The notes under the pieces are model-generated. The model did no database searches. It had not been told where the DNA came from and saw nothing but the letters and a program-made list of their open reading frames with translations. Shown piece by piece: positions 1 to 10,700 of a stretch of DNA of 45,809 nucleotides (position 1 is the first letter of the stretch; each line of letters begins with the position of its first letter). The DNA is from a virus: IMG/VR virus record IMGVR_UViG_3300009104_000035, positions 1-45,809 of that record; one strand, written 5' to 3'. The position numbers and the translations under genes were made by a program.

Positions 1-119
1 ACCATTTTAATTAGAAGTGGTAATTATTGGTATGAATATGGTGGTAGCCCGGTTACAGATGCATCAATAACATTTGCAAAGATACAAAATCTAGCAACAA
101 TGAAAGTTATAGGAAGAAC
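1..119. repeat. Direct terminal repeat, left copy (circular closure)
   Basis: Bases 1-119 are identical to 45691-45809. The overlap lies inside an open reading frame that stays in frame across the join, as expected for an assembly of a circular or circularly permuted, terminally redundant genome of 45,690 bp. It is probably an assembly overlap and not a functional repeat, but a short physical terminal repeat cannot be excluded from sequence alone. Confidence 0.95.
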
Positions 120-1233
120 CGCAAGTGGTTCAGGTGTATCATCAGAAGTTACAATATTAGATAGTGACACAATGTCTGGTGCATCAGATTCAACACTAGC
201 AACATCAGAAAGTATCAAGGCATATGTGGATAATAATGTATCATCAGTAACAGCATCAAGCACAACCACATTTACTAATAAGACAATAGACGCAGATGGA
301 ACAGGTAACTCTATTACAAATATTGAAGATGCTAATATTAAGGCAAGTGCAGCAATAGATGCAACTAAGATTGCCAATGGAACTGTAACAAGTGCAGAGT
401 TTCAATATTTAGGTGATGTTACAAGTTTAATTCAAGCACAGATTGACGGTAAATCACCAACAGCAGGTAGTTCATCATTAACCACAGTTGGAACAGTAGC
501 ATCAGGAATATGGGAAGCAACTGACGTAGCAGTAGCACATGGTGGAACAGGATCATCAACAGCAAGTGCAGCACGAACAGCATTAGGTGTAGCAATAGGT
601 TCTGACGTTCAGGCTTTCGATGCACAATTAACAGACGTAGCAGGATTGGCAGTAACAGATGGAAACTTTATTGTAGGAGATGGTTCAAACTTTGTAGCAG
701 AATCAGGTAGTACAGCAAGAACATCATTAGGATTGGGAACTATAGCAACACAAGCAGCAAACAGTGTTGATATTGATGGAGGAGCAATAGATGGTGCAGT
801 AATAGGAGCAAACAGTGCAGCAGCAATTACAGGAACAACAATTACAGGAACACAGGTAGATATTACAGCAGAAGGAGACTTAAGATTGCAAGATGCTAGT
901 GGTGGTCAATATGTAGGATTTGAAGCACCAGCAACAGTATCAGCAAGTTATACATTAGAAATGCCAGCAGCAACAGGTGCATCAGGTAAAGTTTTAAAAA
1001 TGTCATCATCAGCAAACGTCTTAGAATGGGGAGATGCAGGTGGAGCAGCAGGTAACACTATTGATACATTACTAAGAGATGAAGCAGATTCTGATCCAAG
1101 TTATACAAGCAGAACAGAAAACAGTGCTTCAACACCAATTCAGATATGGTCCAAAACTCTTGATTCTAATAATGAAAATCTGTATGTTAGGGTAAAGAAA
1201 AACGGAAGTTACACTAACGTACAGATAGCATAG
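1..1233 (+). CDS. Tail fibre protein, C-terminal part (continues from 45310 through the join)
   Basis: The frame is open from base 1 and is the continuation of the gene starting at 45310; joined, it encodes 537 residues. An internal ATG at 100 is not the true start. The sequence is low-complexity and rich in Ser, Thr, Ala and Gly, with modules typical of marine tailed-phage fibres: a TSLIQAQIDGKSP segment, an AHGGTGSSTASAARTALG segment, and a SDVQAFDAQLTDVAGL segment, followed by a beta-rich C-terminus. Such proteins are usually trimeric, elongated adhesins. It is followed 11 bases later by another fibre gene, so this is the first gene of a fibre cluster. Function by family resemblance; the receptor is unknown. 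The bacteriophage-like modules suggest exchange with marine phages. Confidence 0.85.
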   Translation, partial: TILIRSGNYWYEYGGSPVTDASITFAKIQNLATMKVIGRTASGSGVSSEVTILDSDTMSGASDSTLATSESIKAYVDNNVSSVTASSTTTFTNKTIDADGTGNSITNIEDANIKASAAIDATKIANGTVTSAEFQYLGDVTSLIQAQIDGKSPTAGSSSLTTVGTVASGIWEATDVAVAHGGTGSSTASAARTALGVAIGSDVQAFDAQLTDVAGLAVTDGNFIVGDGSNFVAESGSTARTSLGLGTIATQAANSVDIDGGAIDGAVIGANSAAAITGTTITGTQVDITAEGDLRLQDASGGQYVGFEAPATVSASYTLEMPAATGASGKVLKMSSSANVLEWGDAGGAAGNTIDTLLRDEADSDPSYTSRTENSASTPIQIWSKTLDSNNENLYVRVKKNGSYTNVQIA

Positions 1234-1244
1234 AGGTTTTCACA

Positions 1245-2564
1245 ATGGCAGATTTTTTGTCAGGTGGGCGAATACAAGGAAGTTCTACAGCAGACGCAAC
1301 ACCTGATATTACTGACACATTCCCTAATGCTGATAATTGGACTGTTGGAACAGCGACAATGGGAATATCAGGCAACGCACTAAACTATGATAATGATCAT
1401 ACACTATCAACAAATACAAATGCCATAAGTTATCGTGCCATCACAGCAGTAAATGATTCAAAGTGGACAATGACATTCACACTCACAATAGAAGACTACA
1501 ATGCAGGTGGAAATGATAATCAAAATACAATGTATGTTGGTCTAGCTTCAGTTGTCACAAGTCCAACTGCTAACACAGATTTTCTGGGTTTAGCAATTTC
1601 TGGTAACAATAGTCCAAAATTTGTTGTGATTCAAAGAGATGGTGGTCAAGTAGCTGATTCACCAACGCCAAGTGGTCAACAATTTTCAAGAACGCCAACC
1701 GAAGAAACGCTATATGTGAAAATGGTCAGGGATGGTAGTAATTTTACTGTAAGTCTGTATTCTGATTCAACATTTGAAACACTACTAGAATCACAACCCC
1801 AATCAATTAGTGGAACAATATCAGATTTAGACAACATCAATATGATTACAATGCATGGTGGCACAAGTGGCACACCCTCTAATGATGGAAAGATTGAAAA
1901 TGTAAAAATTTATGATGGCGTTACAACAAATACAACAGATGAAAAAGACGACATAACAAATGTCCCTGCAAATACTAGGTATGAAGAAACAGATACTAGA
2001 AAAATTTTCAGACGAGTAGATGCAATACCAAACCAAACAAAAGATGCAGGAACGCAAAGTGGAACAGGCATGGACACAAGTTATGCAGTTGCTAAATATA
2101 TATCAGGTTTACCTGCTGGTGGAACAATTACTGCTGTAAGAATAGGTGTTTATAATATGTCAGGCAATCTTAAAGGTGCCGTTTATACTACAACAGGTAG
2201 TGGAAGTGGAACAAAACCAGATCAAAAACTAGCTGAAACAGGAGCTGAATCAGTATCAATTTCTAACACAAATACAGATGTAGTGTTTGATTTAACTAGT
2301 AGTTGCACAATTCCATCAAATGGTATTGTGTGGGTGGGTTGGTTTCCTGATGGAAATTACAAGTTTACAGGTCAATCAGGCTCAGCATCTTATCTAAATT
2401 CAAAACATGGAAGTGGTGTAAGTGGAGCTTCTTATGCAAATGCTATGCCACAAACAGCATGGGTTGGCACAGGTGGAGATGGTGGAAACGGTGGAAATAA
2501 TCTCAGAGCTGGTGTAAAATATACAATACCTGCAAAATGGCTTGAAAGAGGTGTAGCATCTTGA
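1245..2564 (+). CDS. Beta-rich tail fibre / adhesin-like protein
   Basis: This 439-residue protein is rich in Asn, Thr, Ser and Gly, with no catalytic motif that I recognise. Residues of about 20-170 form a module (TFPNADNWTVG followed by NDSKWTM and a MYVGLAS strand) that reappears in diverged form near the C-terminus of the next gene, where NDSKWAM and a QIMLAS strand occur. The C-terminal half has its own beta-rich module ending in a glycine-rich loop. A GAGGT ribosome-binding-like sequence lies 12 nt before the ATG. Its stop overlaps the TTG start of the next gene (TTGA), implying coupled translation. Most likely a virion surface or tail-tip protein. Confidence 0.7.
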   Translation: MADFLSGGRIQGSSTADATPDITDTFPNADNWTVGTATMGISGNALNYDNDHTLSTNTNAISYRAITAVNDSKWTMTFTLTIEDYNAGGNDNQNTMYVGLASVVTSPTANTDFLGLAISGNNSPKFVVIQRDGGQVADSPTPSGQQFSRTPTEETLYVKMVRDGSNFTVSLYSDSTFETLLESQPQSISGTISDLDNINMITMHGGTSGTPSNDGKIENVKIYDGVTTNTTDEKDDITNVPANTRYEETDTRKIFRRVDAIPNQTKDAGTQSGTGMDTSYAVAKYISGLPAGGTITAVRIGVYNMSGNLKGAVYTTTGSGSGTKPDQKLAETGAESVSISNTNTDVVFDLTSSCTIPSNGIVWVGWFPDGNYKFTGQSGSASYLNSKHGSGVSGASYANAMPQTAWVGTGGDGGNGGNNLRAGVKYTIPAKWLERGVAS

Positions 2565-5500
2565 CCATAGAAAACATGGGTGTTAAACTCTATCAGGGAC
2601 TTAAGCAAGATCGAGTTTCTGATTCATTAGGAAGTTCAGCAGATGGAACTAATACAGGTATTACATTAGTTAATGATTACCCTATATTTGGAACGTCATC
2701 TAACGGTGCAATATCAACAACAAATTATACTAACGATTCATACACAAAAACAAGTTCTAATAATAATTGGGACGGTCAAGCATGGGGAAGTGTAGCAACA
2801 AAAGAAATCATTGTTGAAATACCTGATGCAACTTCAAGTTCATCTGATACAATGGTTGGATTAAGCACATCTTCGAGTAGTGATACTTTTGGTAAGGCTA
2901 TGATATACATAAAAAGTGATGATAATTTAGATATAAAATTAAATGGAAATAACTCACCAAGTGGTGGAACACATAGTGGTATTAGTATTGGCTCTAATAC
3001 ATTCTTTAAAATTACAGATGATGGTAGTAAAATAAAATATTATCAAGGAACATCACGCACAAGTATGAATTTAATATATACTGTTCCAGATGATGGTGGA
3101 ACATATATTGATACCACAGGTTATCCATACATCTTACAAAATCAACAAGATGTTAGAAAGGCAATACTTCATCAAAACACAGAAGCTTACAACCCTGCTA
3201 AACTTGGATCAGGTGCTTATGATTTTGATGGAAGTGGTGATTATGTTGAAGTAAATGGATTAAAGACAGTATTTAACGGTGCAACAAAATTAAGCGTAGC
3301 AGGGTGGATATATCCAAGAGATAATGTTGATGAAACATTGTTAGGACAATGGAATGGATCAGGTAATAGTGATAAAATAATGGACTTGCACATTAACGGA
3401 TCAAATAAATTAGAATTATCATTAAGAACAGGTGGAACAAATTACATTACAACAAGTTCTACTTCAATAAATGAAAATGAATGGCAACACGTAGCCATGA
3501 CTTATGATGGTGCAACTACAACTGTAAAATTATACATTAATGGAACATTAGACGTAACAGATACATCTAATCCTAGTTCATTACAAACAGGCACAGGCTC
3601 ACCAGCTTTATTTGGTATTTATGGTGATAAATCGTCAAATCCGTTTGACGGTATTTTAGACGATTGGGGTGTATGGTCAAGAGTTCTTACTGCAACAGAA
3701 ATTGAAACCCTTGTAGGTATTACAGGTAAATCAAATGCAACAGCATCAAGCCAAGCAACATCATTAGGTGGTGGAAACCCAATCAACACCAAAGTTGGAT
3801 TTGAAGTAGCAACAGGTCACCCATTAGTAGGAACAAGTTTGAAAGCAATATCATTTACAATGGACAAATACATAAGTGGTGGATCAGTTAGTGGTAATGG
3901 TTATTGTGCAGTTTACAATTCAAGTGGAACACAAAAAGGCTCAAACTCAAGCACGTATGCATGGAATGACCTAATACATAACACAGGGAAAGCTGTCAAA
4001 TTTACTTTCCCTAGTGCAATAACAATCGCAGATGGTGATAGAATAGTAGTTGAGGGTGGAACTTATGATTCAAGTAACCAAATTGATGTTTATTATCAAC
4101 AGGCAGATGTTGATGCTTATTCAGGGCTAGTTTACTATAACTCAAACGGTTGGTTATCAACCCCTATTGCTAATAAAGACATTTGGTATAGATCATATTC
4201 AACTGATGAGCCTGAATTAGTTTCATCATTAAGTGACAAGTCAGAATTAAAGGCGTATTATAGTATGGATTCTACAAGTTTAGATACAGCAACTGTGATG
4301 AATGGATTATCACAAACACCTGACGGTGATGCGTTAACAATGGGTGCAAGTTATGAATCAAGGCGTGGTGAAAGGGCAGAAACATCTAGTTCAGAATTAA
4401 TTGGTATTAAAGTCACAAAAGTCACATTCAAATTAAAACGTGTAGGTAATTCATTAACAGGCACAGCTTCAATAGATATAACAAATTCATCAGGTGTTGT
4501 TCAACAAAACATTGGAACAATATCTACTACACAACTTAATGGAACAGGTAGTAATTCTGTTGGCACTGATTGGTCAGATGTATATGTTGAAAATACAAGT
4601 GCAACATATGTCATGGTTGAAAATGATCAAGTGGCAATTACATACACAGGTGGTGATGGATCTAATTACTTAATTGCATCAAGAGCTAGTGACTTTTTTG
4701 ATGGCAGTAATACGATCAGAACGTATGGAACAGGCACACCATCAGTTGATGCAAGTAATGATACAATAATGAAAATAGAGGGATCATCAGCAGGTTGTAA
4801 AAACGATGCTTCATCAACATCACCATTAGAAGCACTTGATGGTGTACGTGATAATTCTATTTTCACACAGACAGATTCAACACCATCATCATATTGGTGG
4901 TATAATGGAACGAGTTGGTTGTTAGATGGAACTACAACATTAAAAGATTTTAATTCTACTGATTTTGATACATCAAATTGGACAAGTTCAAACACGTCTA
5001 ATATTATAGCAAACACCACAGCAAATGACCAAAGAATTGAAATTATTTCTTCAAATGTTGCAGATGCATTTAGAGGAATAGCATATGATTTAGGAAGCCC
5101 TGTTAATGATTCTAAATGGGCTATGAGAATATCTGTTAAAGTAACAGGTGGAACATCAACAGGTAATGTTAACACATACAGACAGATCATGTTAGCTAGC
5201 ACAACAGGGACAAGTGAAACAGGTAATTCTATTGGAATGAGATTAGATTCTAACACATCTGCTAATAGATATTGGACAGCAGATAACTATAATCAATCAT
5301 TATACAATACAGATAATTCACAAAATTTATCATGGTCAAGTGGAACAACATATTATTTTGATATTTGTAGAACATCATCAACAGAATATAACATAAAACG
5401 ATATACAGATAGCACGTATGGTAGTGTTGCAGAAACAGTAACAGGCACTTGTAATTCAGCATTAGATTCATTACAATACATCAGGGTTTGGTGGCATGAT

Positions 5501-5578
5501 GGTGGAACACCATCTTCTTTTAAATTTGATGTAACAAAAATAGAAATACAAAATGGGGTTAGTGAGTGGTTAGAATGA
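2561..5578 (+). CDS. Large tail protein with LamG/concanavalin-like lectin domain
   Basis: This is a 1005-residue protein. Residues of about 216-385 form a LamG-like jelly roll: they open with YDFDGSGDYVEV, contain LSVAGWIYPRD and a NEWQHVAMTYDG strand, then KLYINGTL, and end with GILDDWGVWSRVLTATEI. This family binds carbohydrates or proteins, so a role in recognising a host surface glycan or S-layer is likely. The C-terminal third carries a module shared with the preceding gene (NDSKWAM) and a DNSIFTQTDSTPSSYWWYNG segment resembling the C-terminus of the following gene. The TTG start at 2561 overlaps the preceding stop; an ATG at 2576 is an alternative. No enzyme motif is visible. Confidence 0.8.
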   Translation: MTIENMGVKLYQGLKQDRVSDSLGSSADGTNTGITLVNDYPIFGTSSNGAISTTNYTNDSYTKTSSNNNWDGQAWGSVATKEIIVEIPDATSSSSDTMVGLSTSSSSDTFGKAMIYIKSDDNLDIKLNGNNSPSGGTHSGISIGSNTFFKITDDGSKIKYYQGTSRTSMNLIYTVPDDGGTYIDTTGYPYILQNQQDVRKAILHQNTEAYNPAKLGSGAYDFDGSGDYVEVNGLKTVFNGATKLSVAGWIYPRDNVDETLLGQWNGSGNSDKIMDLHINGSNKLELSLRTGGTNYITTSSTSINENEWQHVAMTYDGATTTVKLYINGTLDVTDTSNPSSLQTGTGSPALFGIYGDKSSNPFDGILDDWGVWSRVLTATEIETLVGITGKSNATASSQATSLGGGNPINTKVGFEVATGHPLVGTSLKAISFTMDKYISGGSVSGNGYCAVYNSSGTQKGSNSSTYAWNDLIHNTGKAVKFTFPSAITIADGDRIVVEGGTYDSSNQIDVYYQQADVDAYSGLVYYNSNGWLSTPIANKDIWYRSYSTDEPELVSSLSDKSELKAYYSMDSTSLDTATVMNGLSQTPDGDALTMGASYESRRGERAETSSSELIGIKVTKVTFKLKRVGNSLTGTASIDITNSSGVVQQNIGTISTTQLNGTGSNSVGTDWSDVYVENTSATYVMVENDQVAITYTGGDGSNYLIASRASDFFDGSNTIRTYGTGTPSVDASNDTIMKIEGSSAGCKNDASSTSPLEALDGVRDNSIFTQTDSTPSSYWWYNGTSWLLDGTTTLKDFNSTDFDTSNWTSSNTSNIIANTTANDQRIEIISSNVADAFRGIAYDLGSPVNDSKWAMRISVKVTGGTSTGNVNTYRQIMLASTTGTSETGNSIGMRLDSNTSANRYWTADNYNQSLYNTDNSQNLSWSSGTTYYFDICRTSSTEYNIKRYTDSTYGSVAETVTGTCNSALDSLQYIRVWWHDGGTPSSFKFDVTKIEIQNGVSEWLE

Positions 5579-6276
5579 CAGATTACAAAGCTTCTAAAAG
5601 AATAACAGGGACTAATGCAGAACGAGTTGCAACAGTAGAGGGAACAGTAACACAAAACCAATTTGGTTCAACTGACAGAGTTACAGTATTTGGTGATAAT
5701 AATGAATCCGATTTTGGTCTTTATGTTGCTAATACAAGTTCTGTATTATATGGTAAAACAGTAAGTAGTATTAAGATAAAACTCCAAAGAAACGGAACAA
5801 GTGGAAGTAATAATGTCAAGGTTAGACTACATAGAAGTGGATCATTTGTTCATACTTTTGGTGAAACATCACCAAGTAATATTTCAGCAACAGCAACAGA
5901 TTATACATTTGGAACAGGTGGATATGACACTAACCAAACTGCATCAAGTATTGAAATTCAAAGTGGTGATAGGATTGTATTTTCATGGGATAGAACAAAC
6001 GGTGGTGGTAATAATGATTTCATGTATATATACTACAAGGGCGATAGCTCATCAAACGTTTTTGATTCAGGTAATACACCTGCAACTATGTCAGCAAATA
6101 ATGGAAGTAGTTGGACAGATTATAATACAGGTAGTGGTGCTAATGCACGTAGGGATTTATATTTTGAAGTAGTTACAGCAGTTACACCAAATATTCAAGA
6201 GAATACAATTTGGGAAGCAAGTGATACAGGTGTTCATTGGATATTTGATGGATCAGCGTGGGTTGAGGTGGCTTAG
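5575..6276 (+). CDS. Tail fibre-like protein sharing modules with its neighbour
   Basis: This 233-residue beta-rich protein starts at an ATG that overlaps the preceding stop (ATGA); a GTG nine bases upstream is possible. The core (GKTVSSIKIKLQRNG, then IEIQSGDRIVFSWDR) resembles a region of the 1005-residue protein with VTFKLKRVG and NDQVAITYTG. The C-terminus ENTIWEASDTGVHWIFDG is a short module common at the ends of phage fibre proteins, where an aromatic DGSAW strand closes the fold. Likely a fibre or accessory adhesin produced by duplication within the cluster. Confidence 0.65.
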   Translation: MTDYKASKRITGTNAERVATVEGTVTQNQFGSTDRVTVFGDNNESDFGLYVANTSSVLYGKTVSSIKIKLQRNGTSGSNNVKVRLHRSGSFVHTFGETSPSNISATATDYTFGTGGYDTNQTASSIEIQSGDRIVFSWDRTNGGGNNDFMYIYYKGDSSSNVFDSGNTPATMSANNGSSWTDYNTGSGANARRDLYFEVVTAVTPNIQENTIWEASDTGVHWIFDGSAWVEVA

Positions 6277-6279
6277 TCT

Positions 6280-7404
6280 GTGTCGGTCACATCTACATCA
6301 GTATTCGATAAAGAAGTATTCGATGGTCCTGACATATTCGATACCAAATTACAGTATTTAGTAAACATAACAGTAACAAAACAGATATTTGATGAAGCAA
6401 TATATGATAGTGCCATATTCGATACAACAAGAGGTGGGGTTATTGACTTTACAGATAGTGCCACACAATCATTACAAGCACAAAGAGGTATAACAGCCAC
6501 AAGCATATCATTATCAGATACACCAGCTAGAATACTAGCATCACTACGTTCTATAACTGCATCATCTATCAGCCTTTCAGATAGTGTGTCAAGAGTGTTA
6601 GCTGGTATAAGAAACATATCACAGTCTATATCCATTGGTGCAACCGTTGGAACCATCACACCAACTGTAAACCGTTGGATTCGAGACTTGGGTGCATTGT
6701 TTGATAGTGCAATATTTGGTGATTCAACAACATTTGACGTTGCAATTAAAACACACCCAATTACAGATTCGGTAGAAAGAAGTGATATTAACAAAGAAAC
6801 TATTACAGAACCAAGTATATCGTTATCTGATAGTGTGTCAAGGATATATAACTCAATTAGAGGATTAACCGAGAGTGTGTCATTATCTGACAGTTTATCA
6901 CGAATATTAGCATCATTACGTTCTGTTTCACAATCCACATCTTTATCTGATAGTGTTAGTGGAATTTCATCAATATTTAGAACAATTACAGAATCAACAT
7001 CAATATCCGATTCATTATCACGTATAATGGCAGCAATAAGGACCGTATCTGAATCAACATCATTATCTGATTCGGTATCTAGACTATATGGCTCATTGAG
7101 GTCAATATCACAATCCATATCATTATCCGATAGTGTATCGTCTTTAGGTAACAAATTCAGAACAATAACAAGCGTGTCTGTATCATTATCTGATAGTGTA
7201 ATTAGGTCTAGAAACCAATTTAGAACAATAACTGCCTCAACTGTTAATTTCACAGATTCAGTTGTGGGTGTGTTATTAGACTTATTAACAATAAGTAATA
7301 CTGTTTACATTCGTCAGGCTATTAAAGACACAATCTATATGAAAACAGCAGTAAATTTCACAAGATTGATACTTCAAACTATAAGGAGAACTGTAAATGT
7401 ATAA
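6280..7404 (+). CDS. Tail protein with tandem LSDSVS repeats
   Basis: This 374-residue protein begins at GTG, three bases after the preceding stop. The first 60 residues repeat an IFD pattern (VFDKEVFDGPDIFDT, then AIYDSAIFDT). From about residue 70 to 325 there are some eleven copies of a 20-21 residue repeat of the form SLSDSVSRxxxxxRxITxST, with two units interrupted by a segment carrying ALFDSAIFGD. Repeats of this length rich in Ser and Asp suggest an extended beta fibre. From memory, LSDS-type repeats occur in large surface proteins of Thaumarchaeota, so this could be a host-derived or host-mimicking adhesin. The C-terminal 50 residues (YIRQAIKDTIYMKTAVNF) are not repetitive. Confidence 0.7.
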   Translation: MSVTSTSVFDKEVFDGPDIFDTKLQYLVNITVTKQIFDEAIYDSAIFDTTRGGVIDFTDSATQSLQAQRGITATSISLSDTPARILASLRSITASSISLSDSVSRVLAGIRNISQSISIGATVGTITPTVNRWIRDLGALFDSAIFGDSTTFDVAIKTHPITDSVERSDINKETITEPSISLSDSVSRIYNSIRGLTESVSLSDSLSRILASLRSVSQSTSLSDSVSGISSIFRTITESTSISDSLSRIMAAIRTVSESTSLSDSVSRLYGSLRSISQSISLSDSVSSLGNKFRTITSVSVSLSDSVIRSRNQFRTITASTVNFTDSVVGVLLDLLTISNTVYIRQAIKDTIYMKTAVNFTRLILQTIRRTVNV

Positions 7405-7407
7405 TTC

Positions 7408-7416
7408 TTATATAAT
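7408..7416 (+). promoter_or_regulatory. TATA box for the gene at 7436
   Basis: TTATATAAT is centred 24 nt before the ATG at 7436, the spacing expected for an archaeal leaderless transcript. Confidence 0.55.
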
Positions 7417-7435
7417 ATCGGTGGTAATTTAGAGT

Positions 7436-7765
7436 ATGGCAACAGGCAAAGTTCACACAGGGGACACATATACTGACTTTCAGTTAGTAGTAAAGAAAAC
7501 AGAAACAAGTGGATCAAACGTGGCAGTAGATTTATCTGCTACATCAGTTAGAAAATTCATATTTACAGACCCATCTGGTTCAGAAACAGAAGTTACAGCA
7601 TCAATAGTAAATTCACCCGGTTCAGATGGTTTATTAAGATATATTAATAGCACACCATCACCTGTAATCAGTACAGCAGGGTTATGGAAGTATAGAGCAA
7701 AAATAACCATGACAACAGGTGGTATATTCCAATCCAATGAAGCAACATTTGAGGTGTTAGGATAA
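7436..7765 (+). CDS. Small beta-sandwich baseplate-like protein
   Basis: This 109-residue protein begins with a GDTYTDFQLVVKK strand and continues with KFIFTDPSGSETEV, a GLWKYRAKITMTTGG strand and a final ATFEVLG strand. This is the layout of the small immunoglobulin-like domain at the N-terminus of phage baseplate upper proteins (BppU type), but here it stands alone. Its own TATA box lies 24 nt upstream. Its stop overlaps the ATG of the next gene (TAATG). It sits between the fibre cluster and the capsid block, so a virion decoration or baseplate role is reasonable. Confidence 0.55.
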   Translation: MATGKVHTGDTYTDFQLVVKKTETSGSNVAVDLSATSVRKFIFTDPSGSETEVTASIVNSPGSDGLLRYINSTPSPVISTAGLWKYRAKITMTTGGIFQSNEATFEVLG

Positions 7766-10700
7766 TGCCCGGTGACCATAAAGAAAAAAAGAAGAAGAAA
7801 CAACTAGATATTAGAGTATCTAAACTAAAGGAAAGAATAGGTAAGATTAAGGGTAAACGAGTAGTAAGAGATTCAGAAGGAAGAATCATGTTACCCGGTG
7901 ACGAACCAACACAACAATCAATAAAAAACCCAGAGTTTTATGGTGAAAAAACAACAGGTATATTTGGTCAAGGTGGTAAGCAAAAGAAAGCAACAACCGA
8001 TAGAGAGTATCAAAAGAAGAAAACTGATAAACTAAATAAAAGACTAACAGGTGATTTTCTTGGTGATCCAGATAAAATGACACCAACACCTGAACAAATA
8101 GAAAAGAAGAAGTTAAGGGATAAGAAAGAAGCCGCTGCTGCAAAGAAGCAATATGAGAAAAGGCATAGAGGTGGTAGACCAAGAAAAGCAGAATTAATAG
8201 ATGTTACAAAAGAACAAAAGAATAAGAAAAAAGATAAGGAAAAACTATTAAGTAAATCAGCACATTATAATGCAGAATCCGACCCAGAAGCACCACCAAG
8301 CGATTGGTTAAAAAAATATAAAAAAGAGAGGAAGAAAACAAAGAAAGCAAAAGGCGTGGCACCAAATTACAATAATCCTAGTAAAGTGAAGAAAAACCCA
8401 CCACCACAAGGACCAAAGCCAAATGCCGAAACGCCTGAAGAAATTATGCAAAATGCAGAAATAGTATCAAGAAAGAACGACACATATATAGCTAAACTAA
8501 AGCAACGAATAGCAGAAAAAAGAAAGAAAGATTATCAGAAAATAGAAGCTGAAGAAAAAGAGGAAGCTGAAGAAGCAAGAAAACATAAACACCTTATAGA
8601 GTTTAAAGGTCATACAGGTCAATATTACAAGAGGGCTAGCTTAGTATCATCAGAAGGCAGATATGCTAAATATTGGTTATTAAACGCTAAACAAACAAAT
8701 GGTAATGGTTGGGGTGTGTCACAACAATCTATTGCCAAGAACATACGCAAGTTTGTTGGTAGACCATTAGTAGTAACAGCAAAAAGCTGGGTACCAGATT
8801 CAGAATATGGTGACCAGTTTGAACACCCATACCTACCTACTAACGATATAAATAAAGTATTAAACCATCAGGAAAAATTCAGAATAGGCAGTATTGTAGA
8901 TATTATAGAGAAAAATGGTGATTATTTTGCCAATATAGAGATAAACCAAAGGTTTGCCAATATGATTCTACCACCATTTTGTAGCCCAGCTATATTCCAA
9001 AATAACCCGGCTGAACCAGAAGGACAAATATCAGATTGGGAAGCATTACATTTGGCAGCATTAATGGAAGACCCAGCTTATGGTTCTAGAATAGCATTGT
9101 TAAGAGGTACATGTATAGGAACCAAAGACCAATGTTCAGTTCAGTTCAAGTCAGCCAAACAACAAGCCAAAATGATATGCACAAAGGGAATAAGGGAACG
9201 ACTAGCAGGTCTATTTCCTAAAGAAAAAAGACATTGGGAAGAGCAAGGATATAAGACAAAACCAGATTGGTATGGTGATACGTGTCCCGGTTGTGGTCAA
9301 GAAATGCAAGAATACCCAGCTTTATCAAGGGAAGATAATAAAACCTTAATCTGCACAGATTGTGGTAATAAAGAAGCTTTTGGTGATTTTACTAATGTTA
9401 AAGGTAAAACAGAATTAGAAGGACATGAAGAAAATAAATCAAAAAGACTTAGAGAATCAAGATTAAGAGCAAGATTAGCAGTATTCAAACCCAACCATCT
9501 TCCAAGTAAAGATAGTGTTGAAGATTTGACCGATGAGTATGAGGGAAAAGGTAAAGTTGCATTACCAAGAGTTAGTGAGGGTACTGAAACACCAAGAATT
9601 GTAAGGCATAAAGGTACAATATTACAACCGGGTAAAAGAGAAGCATATCCACTACATACAGATTATGATTTTAAGAGTGAATTTCAACATAATTTTGAGA
9701 AGAAAAGACCATTTAAAGGAGAGGCAAAAGATTGGGGTAAAAAGAAAGCTTTAAAGGAAATTGATAAAACCGAACTAGAAGATGTAGGAGATATTATGTC
9801 AATTTCAGAAAACGAAGCAAGAAAATTGGCTAAGATAAAAAAAAACGAAAAAACTAGAGTGAAAAAAGCATCAGACGATTGGTCATCAACAACAGATACT
9901 GATTTTTTTAGGAAGCCATTTAAAGCCCGAAAACTAAGTTTTGATATGACAGGATTAGATTATATGGATTCGTTACACGATAAAGCATCATGGAATGCAG
10001 GGCAAAAAGCTATGGAAAGATTCAAAAATGAATTAACACACCCATTCTCTAGAAAATACGCATATGATGTTTTGGATAATCATGCTTATAATTCAGGGTT
10101 AGCGATAGACAATAATTACCCAGACCTTGAAGGATATATAGATAAAAATGATTCTAAATCATTACAAAACTTACTAGAAGGTCATAACAAAGATATTTTA
10201 GAACACGCAGATTATAGAGCTGAAGAAGCATTTGGATTTGTTGAGGATGAACCATTACCACCTACTAGTGAAGGTGAAGCACTAGGAAGAAAATTGTTTG
10301 AACCATTTAAAAAAATGAAAGATGGTGAATATGCAAAAATACCTGATAGAAGAGGTGATATGTTAAGAACCAAAGGTATACTAAAAGACTATACAAATGA
10401 TGTATCAGGTAGTATTATGAAAGATTTTGGAACACATAGAAGAAACCAATTAGGTGCAAAAAAAAACGACATTAAGCAAAGGTTAGCAATAGGAACAAGA
10501 GTAAGCCCAACAACCAAGAGAGTTAAAAGGGTAAAGAAAGTGCTAGATTACGAACACCCATATCAAGGACCAGAGATGCCAACCACTAAACACCCTAAGA
10601 CCAACATACCAAAACTAACTGGACCACGAACAACAACAGGTAATGAACGAAGAAGAAAGGTAACTAAAAAAGAGAGAAATGCTTTAGATAGTTATATTAA

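Noticed and set aside
4666-5256. Minus-strand open frame of 196 codons inside the lectin-domain gene
   Set aside because: It lies opposite a convincing plus-strand protein, has no family signature or promoter, and is explained by biased codon use.
6273-7253. Long minus-strand open frame of 326 codons opposite the LSDSVS repeats
   Set aside because: It is a shadow of the plus-strand repeats: its own repeats of LSDND type are the mirrored codons, and no promoter precedes it.
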